Of a DNA stretch of 64,000 nucleotides, positions 25,116-33,657 are shown in pieces. Below the pieces are notes generated by a model. That model was given only the letters and a program-made list of their open reading frames with translations, was not told the DNA's origin and did no database searches. The first letter of the stretch is position 1, and each line of letters begins with the position of its first letter. A program made the position numbers and the translations under genes. This DNA comes from Streptomyces sp. ITFR-16 (GTDB lineage: Bacteria > Actinomycetota > Actinomycetes > Streptomycetales > Streptomycetaceae): contig NZ_CP134609.1 of the NCBI RefSeq assembly GCF_031844705.1, positions 558,001-622,000 of the forward strand, in the 5' to 3' direction.

Positions 25116-26600
25116 CTACCAGTTGGCGGGCGCGTAGTCCTTCAGGAAGCAGCCGTACAGCGCCTCGCCCGCCTCGCCGCGCACGATCGGGTCGTAGACC
25201 CGGGCGGCTCCGTCGACCAGGTCGAGCGGGGCGTGGAAGCCTTCCTCGGCCAGCCGCATCTTGTCGGGGTGCGGGCGCTCGTCGGTGATCCACCCGGTGT
25301 CCACGGCGGTCATCAGGATGCCGTCCTTCTCGAACATCTCCTGGGCGCTGGTGCGGGTCAGCATGTTCAGCGCGGCCTTGGCCATGTTGGTGTGCGGGTG
25401 GCCCGCGCCCTTGTAGCCCCGGCCGAACACGCCCTCCATCGCGGAGACGTTGACCACGTAGGAGTGCTTGGCCGCGGTCGCCGCCATCGCCGGACGGAGC
25501 CGGCTGATGAGGATGAACGGGGCCGTGGAATTGCAGAGCTGGACCTCGAGGAGCTCGATCGGCTCGACCTCGTCGACTGTCTGGATCCAGCTGTTGGTGT
25601 GATGCAGGTCGGGGACGAGCCCGCCCGCGTCGATCGCGGTGCCGGCGGCGATGCGCGCCGGGGAGGCGGAACCGGTGACCAGCGCCAGTTCGGTGACCTC
25701 CTGCGCGCTCAGCCCCTCCCTGCGGGCGGCGGGCAGGGCCGCGACCCGGTCCACGCTGCCGCTGCCGAAGGTGCCGATCACCTCGGCGGCCGGCAGCTCG
25801 CCGGCGGGCAGCGGGGCGGACTCGGCGACGACCAGTTCGCTGTACGCCTGGGGCGAGCGGCGGACGGTCTGCGCCGCGTTGTTGATCAGGATGTCCAGCG
25901 GGCCCTCGGCGGCCACCGAGTCGGCCAGCGCGACGACCTGGGCCGGGTCGCGCAGATCGATGCCGACGATCTTCAGCCGGTGGATCCACTCGTCGCTGTC
26001 CGGCATCGCCTTGAAACGGCGGATCGCGTCGTTGGGGAAGCGGGTCGTGATCGTGGTGTGCGCGCCGTCACGCAGCAGCCGCAGCGCGATGTACATCCCG
26101 ATCTTGGCGCGGCCGCCGGTGAGCAGCGCGCGGCGGCCGGTGAGGTCGGTGCGGGCGTCGCGGCGGGCGCGGTTCTCCCGGGCGCACTCCTGGCAGAGCT
26201 GGTGGTAGAACGCGTCGACCTCGACGTACCGCGTCTTGCAGATGTAGCAGGACCGGGGCCGCTGGAGGACGCCCGCGATCTCGGCGGTGGCGGAGGAGGA
26301 CGGCAGGACGCCCTGGGTCTCGTCGTCGATGCGCTCGGCGGAACCGGTCGCGGTGGCCTCGGTCACGGCCTTGTCGTGCGCGGTCTTGGCGGCCCGGCGC
26401 TCCTGGCGGCGGCGCTGCTTCACGGTCCGGTAGATCCCGGCGGTGGCACGGCGCACCGCGACGGCGTCCGGGTGGTCGACCTCGATGGTGTCGAGTTCGT
26501 CGAGCACGCTCAGGCAGACGGCCAGCCGCTCCGGGTCGATGCCGGGGCCGAACTCCTCGACTCCGGGCACGAGCTCGGGGCCGTCCTGTGTCACCGTCAT
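25116..26600 (-). CDS. Large SDR-fold oxidoreductase with N-terminal four-cysteine motif
   Basis: A 494-residue protein with two parts. Residues about 1-145 include a helical charged region and a CYIC-x15-CQEC zinc-ribbon-like motif (about 117-138). Residues 150-494 form a short-chain dehydrogenase fold, with ALLTGGRAKIGMYIAL as the nucleotide-binding loop, IDLRDPAQV, INNAAQTVRR and the active-site strand YVVNVSAMEGVFG with its Ser. The canonical YxxxK is replaced by TNMAK (about 403-407): Lys is kept, Tyr is Thr. It may use another proton donor (the preceding GRGYKG has a Tyr) or be non-catalytic. GAGGA precedes the ATG at 26600. The gene is divergent from the sigma factor gene; the function is unknown. 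Confidence 0.8.
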   Translation of the reverse strand: MTVTQDGPELVPGVEEFGPGIDPERLAVCLSVLDELDTIEVDHPDAVAVRRATAGIYRTVKQRRRQERRAAKTAHDKAVTEATATGSAERIDDETQGVLPSSSATAEIAGVLQRPRSCYICKTRYVEVDAFYHQLCQECARENRARRDARTDLTGRRALLTGGRAKIGMYIALRLLRDGAHTTITTRFPNDAIRRFKAMPDSDEWIHRLKIVGIDLRDPAQVVALADSVAAEGPLDILINNAAQTVRRSPQAYSELVVAESAPLPAGELPAAEVIGTFGSGSVDRVAALPAARREGLSAQEVTELALVTGSASPARIAAGTAIDAGGLVPDLHHTNSWIQTVDEVEPIELLEVQLCNSTAPFILISRLRPAMAATAAKHSYVVNVSAMEGVFGRGYKGAGHPHTNMAKAALNMLTRTSAQEMFEKDGILMTAVDTGWITDERPHPDKMRLAEEGFHAPLDLVDGAARVYDPIVRGEAGEALYGCFLKDYAPANW

Positions 26601-26793
26601 TGCCGTTCCTCTGTGTACTCGTCCGCCGGACTCTCTCGGCGCGAACGCCCCGGTCAAGTTTGCCATGATTCGCGCGCTGCTCCATTCGGGTGCGCCGGGG
26701 GCGGAAAAAAACTTCGCACCTCTTGGGCATGAGCTCGCGGATACGGGGCAAGCGACTGCAGACGCACTTGGCAACTGGAGGGGCGACATCATC

Positions 26794-27696
26794 ATGGCGA
26801 CCACGACGGAGCAGACCGCCGGAGTCCTCGGCGACACGCGCACGCTTTCCGACGGGACCGGCGCGCTCAGCGGCGCCGGGACCGCTGAGCTGCCGTGGAT
26901 CGAGGACACCGGCAAGGTGGCCCCGAAGGACGCACGTGCTCTGTCGAAGCTGTTCCTCGACCGGCTGCAGACCCTCGAAGAGGGCACGCACGAGTACCAG
27001 TACGCGCGCAACACCCTCATCGAGATGAATCTCTCGCTCGTGCGGTACGCCGCCTCGCGCTTCCGCAACCGCGGCGGTGACGACACCGAGGACATCATCC
27101 AGGTCGGCACCATCGGTCTGATCAAGGCCATCGACCGCTTCGACCTCTCGCGCGACGTCGAGTTCGCCACGTTCGCCGTCCCCTACATCGTGGGCGAGAT
27201 CAAGCGCTTCTTCCGCGACACCACGTGGGCCGTGCACGTCCCGCGCCGGCTCCAGGAGCTGCGGGTCGATCTGGCCAAGGCGAAGGAGCAGCTCTCCGCC
27301 GAGCTCGACCGCGACCCCACGGTCAAGGAGCTCGCCGCCCACCTCGACCTCCCCGAGGAAGAGATCATCGAGGGCCTCGTCGCGGCCAACGGGTATTCGG
27401 CCGGTTCGCTGGACACCCCCTCCGCCGAGACCGACTCCGGCAACGACCAGCGGTCGTACGCCGATGTGATCGGCGACGCCGACCCCGGCATGGAGACGGT
27501 GGAGAACCTGCACACCCTGGCGCCCCTGCTGGAGCAGCTGGACGAGCGTGAGCGCCGGATCGTCCAGATGCGTTTCGGCCAGGAGATGACGCAGTCCCAG
27601 ATCGGTGCCGAACTCGGCGTTTCCCAGATGCATGTGTCCCGTCTGCTGGCCCGCATCGTGAAGCGGCTGCGGGAAGGGATGTCCGTCGAGGCCTGA
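26794..27696 (+). CDS. RNA polymerase sigma factor, SigB/SigF/SigG family
   Basis: A 300-residue group-3 sigma factor. Region 2 is clear (NLSLVRYAASRFRNRGGDDTEDIIQ, core EDIIQVGTIGLIKAIDRFD, then EFATFAVPYIVGEIKRFFRD). Region 3 is RVDLAKAKEQLSAELDRDPTVKELAAHL. Region 4 holds RERRIVQMRFGQEMTQSQIG and the helix-turn-helix GVSQMHVSRLLARI. Streptomyces has about nine such factors for osmotic, oxidative and developmental stress; I cannot say which orthologue this is. No anti-sigma gene is fused, but the island to 34020 holds HATPase, STAS and PP2C partners. ATG at 26794 has GGAGGGG about 10 nt upstream. A strong terminator follows. Confidence 0.92.
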   Translation: MATTTEQTAGVLGDTRTLSDGTGALSGAGTAELPWIEDTGKVAPKDARALSKLFLDRLQTLEEGTHEYQYARNTLIEMNLSLVRYAASRFRNRGGDDTEDIIQVGTIGLIKAIDRFDLSRDVEFATFAVPYIVGEIKRFFRDTTWAVHVPRRLQELRVDLAKAKEQLSAELDRDPTVKELAAHLDLPEEEIIEGLVAANGYSAGSLDTPSAETDSGNDQRSYADVIGDADPGMETVENLHTLAPLLEQLDERERRIVQMRFGQEMTQSQIGAELGVSQMHVSRLLARIVKRLREGMSVEA

Positions 27697-27718
27697 TCTC
27701 GCCGCCTCCCCCGCATCG

Positions 27719-27752
27719 AACGACGCCCGACCGCAAAGCGGCGGGCGTCGTT
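27719..27752 (+). terminator. Terminator after the sigma factor gene
   Basis: A perfect 11-bp stem (AACGACGCCCG, 27719-27729, with 27742-27752), a 12-nt loop and a short T-containing tail, 23 bp after the stop codon. Confidence 0.85.
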
Positions 27753-27809
27753 CACATATGCTGCGGGGCAACGGCGGGCCGCCCGAGCGGCGGCAACGAG
27801 AGGTGAAGC

Positions 27810-29075
27810 GTGGCTGAGATGCGCACCGGCGCCCCGGTCAGACCCCCGGCCCCGGCCTCCGTGCCGGCCCAGGCGGTCTCCGAAGCGGCCGGACTGCGTT
27901 CCGTCTGGGATGTGAACGCCGCCATTCTGCTCGTCGAGGACGACGCGGGGGACGCGCTGCTCGTCGAGGAGATGCTCGCCGACGGTGAGCTGGACTCGGC
28001 GCTGACCTGGTGCAAGACCCTGTCCGAGGCGCTGACGTTCCTGCGCGCGCACCGGACGCCCGTCTGTGTGCTGCTCGATCTGCACCTGCCCGATGTGCAC
28101 GGCCTGCGGGCCGTGACCCAGATCGTCGAGTCGACCCCGGACGCCGCCATCGTGGTCCTGACCGGTCTGGCGGAGGCCGACGCGGGACTGGAGGCGGTGG
28201 CCACCGGCGCCCAGGACTATCTGGTCAAGGGGCGGCTGGACCCGCAGGCCCTGTCCCGCGCGATCCGCTACTCCCTCCAGCGCAAGCAGGTCGAGCGCGC
28301 GGCGGCCGCCCTGCGCGCCAACCAGCTGATGGCCCAGGAGAACGCCCGGCTGGAGCGCGGGCTGCTGCCCGTGCCGCTGCTGAACGACGACGCGTTCGAG
28401 GCCGTCGCCCGCTACGAACCGGGCCGCGCCCACGGCCTGCTGAGCGGTGACTTCTACGACGTGGTCCAGACGGCCGACGGCACGGTGCACGCGGTCATCG
28501 GTGATGTGTCGGGCCACGGGGCGGCGGAGGCGGCGCTCGGGGTGTGCCTGCGGGTCGCCTGGCGTACGGCCGTGCTGTGCGGGACCGATCCGCTGGAGCA
28601 GCTCGCCCTGCTGGAGGCGATCCTGGTCGCCGAGCGCTCCGACCCCCATGTCTTCGCGACCGTCACCACCCTCGTCTTCCCGCCCGGCGGGGACCGGGTC
28701 GGCGTCGTCAGGGCGGGCCACCCCGGCCTCCTGCTGCGCCAGGGCACGGGCGTCGAGTGGGTGGAGCCCGAGGGCGGCATCGCGCTGGGGCTGCTGCCCG
28801 GGCACGGCCAGTGGGCGAGCACCGAGCTGGCGCTCGCCCCGGGCGCCGGGCTCGTCCTGTTCACCGACGGACTCTTCGAGGGCCGCACCGGCCCGGACAC
28901 ACGGCTCGGAGAGGAAGGGCTGCTCGGCATGGCCCGCGAGAAGGCGGCCCTCGCCGCCCGCCCCTTCATCGACGCACTGGTCGCGGGCGCCGCGGGGGCG
29001 GCCGCCCCCTACGGCGGGCTCGCGGACGACGTGGCCGTCCTGCACCTAGCCTGGAGAAGGACGCCTCATGAGTGA
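27810..29075 (+). CDS. Response-regulator/PP2C (SpoIIE) phosphatase fusion
   Basis: A 421-residue regulator. Residues about 35-160 form a receiver domain (AAILLVEDDAGDALL, phospho-acceptor Asp in VLLDLHLPDVHG, and Lys in YLVKGRLD). A coiled-coil linker (about 165-190) leads to a PP2C domain with GLLSGDFYDVV, AVIGDVSGHGAAEAA, LFTDGLFEGR and ADDVAVLHL, retaining the metal-binding Asp residues. Phosphorylation by the kinase encoded next would switch the phosphatase on an anti-anti-sigma protein. The GTG start has GAGAGG nearby. Its stop overlaps the kinase start by 8 bp, so this is an operon of phosphatase, kinase and regulator. Confidence 0.9.
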   Translation: MAEMRTGAPVRPPAPASVPAQAVSEAAGLRSVWDVNAAILLVEDDAGDALLVEEMLADGELDSALTWCKTLSEALTFLRAHRTPVCVLLDLHLPDVHGLRAVTQIVESTPDAAIVVLTGLAEADAGLEAVATGAQDYLVKGRLDPQALSRAIRYSLQRKQVERAAAALRANQLMAQENARLERGLLPVPLLNDDAFEAVARYEPGRAHGLLSGDFYDVVQTADGTVHAVIGDVSGHGAAEAALGVCLRVAWRTAVLCGTDPLEQLALLEAILVAERSDPHVFATVTTLVFPPGGDRVGVVRAGHPGLLLRQGTGVEWVEPEGGIALGLLPGHGQWASTELALAPGAGLVLFTDGLFEGRTGPDTRLGEEGLLGMAREKAALAARPFIDALVAGAAGAAAPYGGLADDVAVLHLAWRRTPHE

Positions 29076-30687
29076 CGACACCCCGGACGACACCCCGATA
29101 CGGCGTGGCCGGATCTCCCGCCTGTCCGTCCAGAACTGGGTCCATCTGATCCTGGGCGGCTTCGTCCTCGTCGTCTGCGCCTGCCTGGTCGTCGGCGGTC
29201 TGGTGCTGGCCCGGATATCCGACCGGACCACCGAGCTGGTGGACCGTATCCAGCCCGCCCGCTCCGCCTCCTTCCAGCTGCAGAACGCGCTGCTCGACCA
29301 GGAGACGGGCGTCCGGGGCTACGCCCTGACCGGCGACCTCTCCTTCCTCCAACCCTACGACGAGGGCAAGCGCGCCGAGCGGGACCGGCTGGCCCGGGTG
29401 CGCTCGGCGATGGGCGACGTCCAGCCGTACGCCCGCGATCTCGACCGGATCGCCACCGCCTCCGCCGAGTGGCGCAGGGTCCACGCGGACCCGCTGATCG
29501 CCGCCGTCCGCCGCGACGGCCCGGCCGGCCGCTCCGCCGTCAGGACCGGCGAGAGCAAGGCCGCCTTCGACACCCTGCGGCGGCTGTACGGGACGCAGCA
29601 GGCCCATCTGGACACCGCCAGGGACCGGGCCCGCGCCCAGCTCAACGACGCACGCGACACACGCGACCGGGTCCTGATCGCCCTGGTGATCGTGTTCGTG
29701 GTGTGTGTGGTCTCCCTCAGTCTGCTGCTGCACCGGATGGTGGGACGGCCGCTCACCACCCTGGCCGACGCCTCGCTCCGGGTCCGGGCCGGCGCCTTCC
29801 GCCGCCGGATCCAGGTCGGCGGTCCGTCCGACGTACGGGCGATGGCCGCCGCGGTCGAGGACATGCGGCGCCGGCTGGTCGAGGAACTGGACGCGGCGCA
29901 GGAGCGGGAGGAGCTGCTCGCCCAGCAGACCGAGGAGCTGCGCCGGTCCAACTCGGAGCTGGAGCAGTTCGCCTATGTCGCCTCACACGACCTCCAGGAG
30001 CCGCTGCGCAAGGTGGCCTCGTTCTGCCAGCTGCTGGAGAAGCGGTACGGCACCGAGCTGGACGCGCGCGGCAAGCAGTACATCGACTTCGCGGTGGACG
30101 GCGCCAAGCGCATGCAGGTGCTGATCAACGACCTGCTCACGTTCTCCCGGGTCGGCCGGGTCCACGACAGCTGGACCTCCGTCGATCTGGACCGGGCGCT
30201 GGACCGGGCGCTGGCCAACCTGGCGCTGGTCGTCGAGGAGTCGGGCACCACGATCGTCCGTGAGGACCCGCTGCCCGAGGTGACCGGGGACCCGACGACG
30301 CTCGCGATGATCTGGCAGAACCTCATCGGCAACGCCGTGAAGTTCCGCGACCCGGAGGAGCCGTGCGTGATCACGGTCGGCTGCGTGCGGGAGGACAACA
30401 GCTGGCACTTCACCGTCACGGACAACGGCATCGGGATCGCGCCCGAGTTCGCGGAGAAGGTCTTCGTCATCTTCCAGCGGCTGCACGCCCGTGACGAGTA
30501 CGACGGGACGGGGATCGGCCTCGCCCTGTGCCGCAAGATCATCGAGTTCCACGGCGGCCGGATCTGGCTGGATCCCGAATCCCGCCGGGGCGCCCGGATC
30601 CACTTCTCCCTGCCCGCCGAGGCCGAGGCCCCGGCGGCGCCCACCGACACCGCACCCCCCGCCGAGATCTCCGGAGACGCCGCGTGA
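29068..30687 (+). CDS. Membrane histidine kinase (CHASE3-HAMP-HisKA-HATPase)
   Basis: A 539-residue sensor kinase. TM1 is at about 25-50 (VHLILGGFVLVVCACLVVGG) and TM2 at about 195-215. Between them is an extracytoplasmic CHASE3-like helical domain (LLDQETGVRGYALTGD). A HAMP linker and a coiled coil follow, then the dimerisation helix with the phospho-acceptor His in YVASHDLQEPLRKV. The ATPase has NLIGNAVKFRD (N box), TVTDNGIGIAPEF (G1) and GTGIGLALCRKI (G2). The HDLQEPLRKV type of H box is typical of phytochrome-like and light/stress kinases. It overlaps both neighbours (8 and 4 bp), so its targets are probably the flanking receiver proteins. Confidence 0.93.
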   Translation: MSDDTPDDTPIRRGRISRLSVQNWVHLILGGFVLVVCACLVVGGLVLARISDRTTELVDRIQPARSASFQLQNALLDQETGVRGYALTGDLSFLQPYDEGKRAERDRLARVRSAMGDVQPYARDLDRIATASAEWRRVHADPLIAAVRRDGPAGRSAVRTGESKAAFDTLRRLYGTQQAHLDTARDRARAQLNDARDTRDRVLIALVIVFVVCVVSLSLLLHRMVGRPLTTLADASLRVRAGAFRRRIQVGGPSDVRAMAAAVEDMRRRLVEELDAAQEREELLAQQTEELRRSNSELEQFAYVASHDLQEPLRKVASFCQLLEKRYGTELDARGKQYIDFAVDGAKRMQVLINDLLTFSRVGRVHDSWTSVDLDRALDRALANLALVVEESGTTIVREDPLPEVTGDPTTLAMIWQNLIGNAVKFRDPEEPCVITVGCVREDNSWHFTVTDNGIGIAPEFAEKVFVIFQRLHARDEYDGTGIGLALCRKIIEFHGGRIWLDPESRRGARIHFSLPAEAEAPAAPTDTAPPAEISGDAA

Positions 30688-31127
30688 ACACCCCTGTGCA
30701 GCCCATCGAGGTCCTTCTCGTCGAGGACGACCCGGGCGACGAGCTGATGACGCGCGAGGCGTTCCAGGACAACAAGATCCGCAACAACCTCCATGTGGCC
30801 CGCGACGGCGAGGAGGCGCTCGACTTCCTCTACCGCCGCGGCGCCCACAGCGGTGCGCCCCGCCCGGACCTGATCCTGCTGGACCTGAACCTGCCCAAGT
30901 ACGACGGCCGCCAGGTGCTGGAGCAGATCAAGCAGGACCCGGAGCTCGCGCTGATCCCCGTGGTCGTCCTGACGACGTCCTCCGCCGAGGAGGACATCCT
31001 GCGCAGCTACAAACTCCACGCCAACGCCTATGTCACCAAGCCGGTCGACCTCGACCAGTTCATCGCGGCGGTGCGCCAGATCGACGACTTCTTCGTGACC
31101 GTGGTGCGGCTTCCCGGACGCGCGTAA
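30684..31127 (+). CDS. Single-domain response regulator (Rcp1-like)
   Basis: A 147-residue lone receiver domain with no output domain. The acidic pocket is in VLLVEDDPGDELMTREAF, the phospho-acceptor Asp in LILLDLNLPKYDGRQVLEQIK, Thr in VVVLTTSSAEEDI and Lys in AYVTKPVDL. The spacing LxLPxxDG matches Rcp1, the partner of cyanobacterial phytochrome kinases, in agreement with the upstream kinase type. GTG at 30684 overlaps the kinase stop (GTGA), and GGAGA lies 8 nt upstream. It may act as a phosphate sink or relay competing with the receiver-phosphatase. Confidence 0.92.
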   Translation: MNTPVQPIEVLLVEDDPGDELMTREAFQDNKIRNNLHVARDGEEALDFLYRRGAHSGAPRPDLILLDLNLPKYDGRQVLEQIKQDPELALIPVVVLTTSSAEEDILRSYKLHANAYVTKPVDLDQFIAAVRQIDDFFVTVVRLPGRA

Positions 31128-31147
31128 TATCTGCTGACAATGCTTGG

Positions 31148-31172
31148 GAGTGGGATCTCCCGACGCGGGTAC
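31148..31172 (+). promoter_or_regulatory. Candidate SigB-type promoter before the anti-sigma-like ATPase gene
   Basis: GAGT (31148-31151), 15 bp, then GGGTAC (31167-31172) fit the Streptomyces SigB-family consensus GNNT-N14-16-GGGTAC/T. It lies 55 bp upstream of the ATG at 31228. A positive match would mean the pathway controls its own regulator. Confidence 0.5.
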
Positions 31173-31227
31173 ACGATCAGCGAGAAAGAGGTCGACGACC
31201 TCCCCGCTGCGCCCTTGGCTGGAGCAC

Positions 31228-31683
31228 ATGAACGAACAGGCCATCTCCCGGCCGGACGACTCCCGCAGGAGCTGTCCGCCCACGGAGGCACTGCACAGCG
31301 CCGAGGTGTTCGACGGCGAGCCGGGGTGCATCTCCCAGGCACGCGCCCTCGCCGACCGTTTCCTGGGCCGTCTGGTGTCCGAGTGGATGGCCGTGCTCGG
31401 CACCCATACGCGCAATGACCTGATGCTGGCCGTGAGCGAGCTGGTCACCAACGCCGACCGCTACAGCCACGGCCCGTATCTGCTGGAGCTGGAGGGCACG
31501 GCGGAGCGGATCAGCGTCACGGTGTACGACAGCAGCAGCGCGCTGCCCGTCTTCTACTCCCCCGACCCCGGTCGGCTCGGCGGCCACGGGATGGAGATCG
31601 TGGTGGCCCTGTGCGACCGCCTGACCGCCGAGCGGGTGCCGGTCGGCAAGCGCATCCGGGCCGAGTTCATGCTCAGCTCCTGA
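31228..31683 (+). CDS. Anti-sigma-factor-type ATP-binding protein (HATPase)
   Basis: A 151-residue GHKL ATPase like the RsbW/SpoIIAB kinases. The N box is LAVSELVTNADRYS, the G1 region VYDSSSALPVFYS, and the G2-like loop GRLGGHGMEIVVALCDRL. In partner switching such proteins bind a sigma factor or phosphorylate a STAS antagonist. Typical of the very large Streptomyces set, it lacks a full ATP lid. ATG at 31228 has GGAG 4 nt upstream. Its 3' end overlaps the convergent phosphatase gene by 11 bp. Confidence 0.88.
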   Translation: MNEQAISRPDDSRRSCPPTEALHSAEVFDGEPGCISQARALADRFLGRLVSEWMAVLGTHTRNDLMLAVSELVTNADRYSHGPYLLELEGTAERISVTVYDSSSALPVFYSPDPGRLGGHGMEIVVALCDRLTAERVPVGKRIRAEFMLSS

Positions 31684-32842
31684 CCCTGCCGAACCAGTCG
31701 ATGCAGACGACGAGGGCGTCGTCGAGCGGTTCCGAGGCACGGTAGTCCGCCAGTTCACGCAGTACGGCCCCGGGCACCGAGGCCGCCGGCAGCAGCCGGG
31801 TCGCGAGGACGGCCCTGGCCAGCCCCCGTTCGACATACGCCTCGCCGGCGGGCGACACCGCGTCGTACACCCCGTCGCTGACGAGCAGCAGCCGGTCCCC
31901 CGGGCGCACCCGGAAGTCCTGCACCACGTACTGCGACTCCTCGAACATGCCCAGCGGGAGCTGGGCGTCCAGGTCCATCCGCGTGACCGTCCGGCCGCGC
32001 AGCCGCCACAGCTGCGGCGAGCCCGCGTCCACCGCGCCGACCGTGCCGGTGGCCAGGTCGAAGCGGAGCAGCAGGGTCGAGACATGGGCGCTGCCCCGGT
32101 GCTGGTCGTAGAGCGCCTGGTCGGCCAGGGCCGCCTGGTCCGCGATGCCGATACCGGCCCTGCGGGCGTTGCGCAGCGCGTTCACGGCGAGGTTGGTGAG
32201 CAGCGAGGCCTGGATGCCCTCGCCCATGCCGTTGGTCACGGCGACGGTCAGCTGGTCGCCGTCGGCGGCCCAGTCGAAGTTGTCGCCGTGGATGGCGTAG
32301 GCCGGTTCCAGCTGGGCGCCGATGGCGTACTCGGCCGCGGTGAACGCGCGGGCGGGCAGCAGCTGCCACTGCATCTCGGCGGCGAGGGTGAGGCGGGTGA
32401 TCCGGCGGGCCCGCTGGTAGTGGTCGGTGCCGCGTTCGGCGACGATGATCTCGTGGCCCAGGAGGTCGGCCACATGGGCCAGCTCGTCCATGGTCTGCGG
32501 GACGGGCGGGCCTGCCGGGAGGCGGACGGTGAGGACGCCGAGGCGCTCGCCGCGCACGGTCACGGGGAAGTGGTGGTCGACCAGGCCGCCGTCGCCGGCC
32601 GGCTCCTCGTGCGGGCGCTGGCTGCCGAAGGCCCGGCCCTGCGGGCTGTTGTGCATCGACAGGGTCCGCTCGTGCCCCGGGGTGGGCACGACCGGCTTGA
32701 GGACGGTCATCCCGTAGTCCGCCAGCAGCAGCTGCACGGACCGGGCGCCGTATGTGCCGGCGAGCGCGTCGCGCACCGTCTCAACCAGGGCGTGGGGTGC
32801 TGCGGCGCGTACGGCTCTCTCGATTTCGTTGCGGGCGTTCAC
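31673..32842 (-). CDS. GAF-PP2C (SpoIIE-like) phosphatase with altered metal motif
   Basis: A 389-residue protein. Residues about 15-140 look like a GAF sensor domain, and residues 160-389 a SpoIIE/PP2C domain. The first motif is GDNFDWAADGDQ, where relatives have GDWYD. The second is VAVTNGMGEGIQASLL, where active enzymes have IGDVxGHG, so the metal-ligand Asp is Asn here. The later motifs VSDGVYDA and EPLDDALVV keep their Asp residues. It may have reduced or altered metal binding, or act as a decoy. GAF and PP2C in the same island as HATPase and STAS suggest it belongs to the same partner switch. It is divergent from the MarR gene. Confidence 0.85.
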   Translation of the reverse strand: MNARNEIERAVRAAAPHALVETVRDALAGTYGARSVQLLLADYGMTVLKPVVPTPGHERTLSMHNSPQGRAFGSQRPHEEPAGDGGLVDHHFPVTVRGERLGVLTVRLPAGPPVPQTMDELAHVADLLGHEIIVAERGTDHYQRARRITRLTLAAEMQWQLLPARAFTAAEYAIGAQLEPAYAIHGDNFDWAADGDQLTVAVTNGMGEGIQASLLTNLAVNALRNARRAGIGIADQAALADQALYDQHRGSAHVSTLLLRFDLATGTVGAVDAGSPQLWRLRGRTVTRMDLDAQLPLGMFEESQYVVQDFRVRPGDRLLLVSDGVYDAVSPAGEAYVERGLARAVLATRLLPAASVPGAVLRELADYRASEPLDDALVVCIDWFGRVRS

Positions 32843-32919
32843 GGTCTTCCGCTCATTCTTCGTCGGGTGGCGGGGACGGGGCCGGGCTGACAGGAGGACG
32901 CTTCGGGTGACAGAGTGGA

Positions 32920-33435
32920 GTGATGCCCCACCGCACCGGACTCCCCTACCGCCTTGAGCGGGTGTCCGAGGACGTCTGTGCCGCCTCGGAACTGCTGGAG
33001 GTGCTGTGGGGCCGAGGCCAGGAGGCCGCCCCTCCGGGCACGGTCTCTCCCTCGCAGCTGCGGGCCCTGCTCGTCATCGAGAAGCAGGAGGGCAGCAACC
33101 TCCGCTCGCTCGGTGAGGCGCTCGGCTCGCGCGCTCCTTCGGTCAGCAGGCTCTGCGACCGGATGGAGGCGATGGGCCTCGTCCAGCGCGATCCGAGTCC
33201 GACGAGCCGGCGTGAGGTCGAGCTGCGGCTGACCGGCCAGGGCCGGGCCCTGCTCCAGGAGTACCGCGCGATCCGTACGCGTGAGCTCTCCGCCGTGCTG
33301 GAGCAAATGCAGCCCGCCGATGTGTCGGCACTCGCGGCGGGGCTGGCCGCCTTCCGCTCGGCCGCGTCGCAGCGGCTCACCTCCGGCCGGGGCCCGGCCG
33401 ACCGGCTCCGCGACGACATCGCGGACAGCGCCTAG
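32920..33435 (+). CDS. MarR-family transcriptional regulator
   Basis: A 171-residue winged-helix repressor. The recognition region is SNLRSLGEALGSRAPSVSRLCDRMEAMGLVQRD, with the wing SPTSRREVELRLTGQGRALL. The rest is the helical dimerisation domain. The start is GTG at 32920 or ATG at 32922-32924; GTGGAG lies very close upstream and a stronger AGGAGG is about 24 nt away, so the start is uncertain by one codon. It is divergent from the PP2C gene and 220 bp before the STAS gene, whose promoter contains a TTGTCA-aa-TGGCAA quasi-palindrome that could be its target. Confidence 0.9.
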   Translation: MMPHRTGLPYRLERVSEDVCAASELLEVLWGRGQEAAPPGTVSPSQLRALLVIEKQEGSNLRSLGEALGSRAPSVSRLCDRMEAMGLVQRDPSPTSRREVELRLTGQGRALLQEYRAIRTRELSAVLEQMQPADVSALAAGLAAFRSAASQRLTSGRGPADRLRDDIADSA

Positions 33436-33530
33436 CTTCATCGAGCCCCTGCTTCCGCATTACTGAGGCACTCCCCGAGGGGGTGCGTTCGTTGATCTTT
33501 GACGGTACAGATTGTTGCCCCACGGAGAAT

Positions 33531-33561
33531 GTTGTCAAATGGCAACTATTACTTCTATCGT
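33531..33561 (+). promoter_or_regulatory. Candidate promoter/operator of the STAS gene
   Basis: A quasi-palindrome, GTTGTCAAATGGCAAC (33531-33546), overlaps a -35 TTGTCA (33532-33537) that is followed after 18 bp by TATCGT (33556-33561). The region is notably AT-rich for this genome. The adjacent MarR protein is the natural candidate to bind it. Confidence 0.45.
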
Positions 33562-33657
33562 GGGGCCTCGCCCCGCCGCGAGCAGGGACGGTCTCCCCCG
33601 AGCCGTCCGCCGCAACCCGCTCCCCTACCCCGCCGCCCAGTGCATCACGAGGTGACC

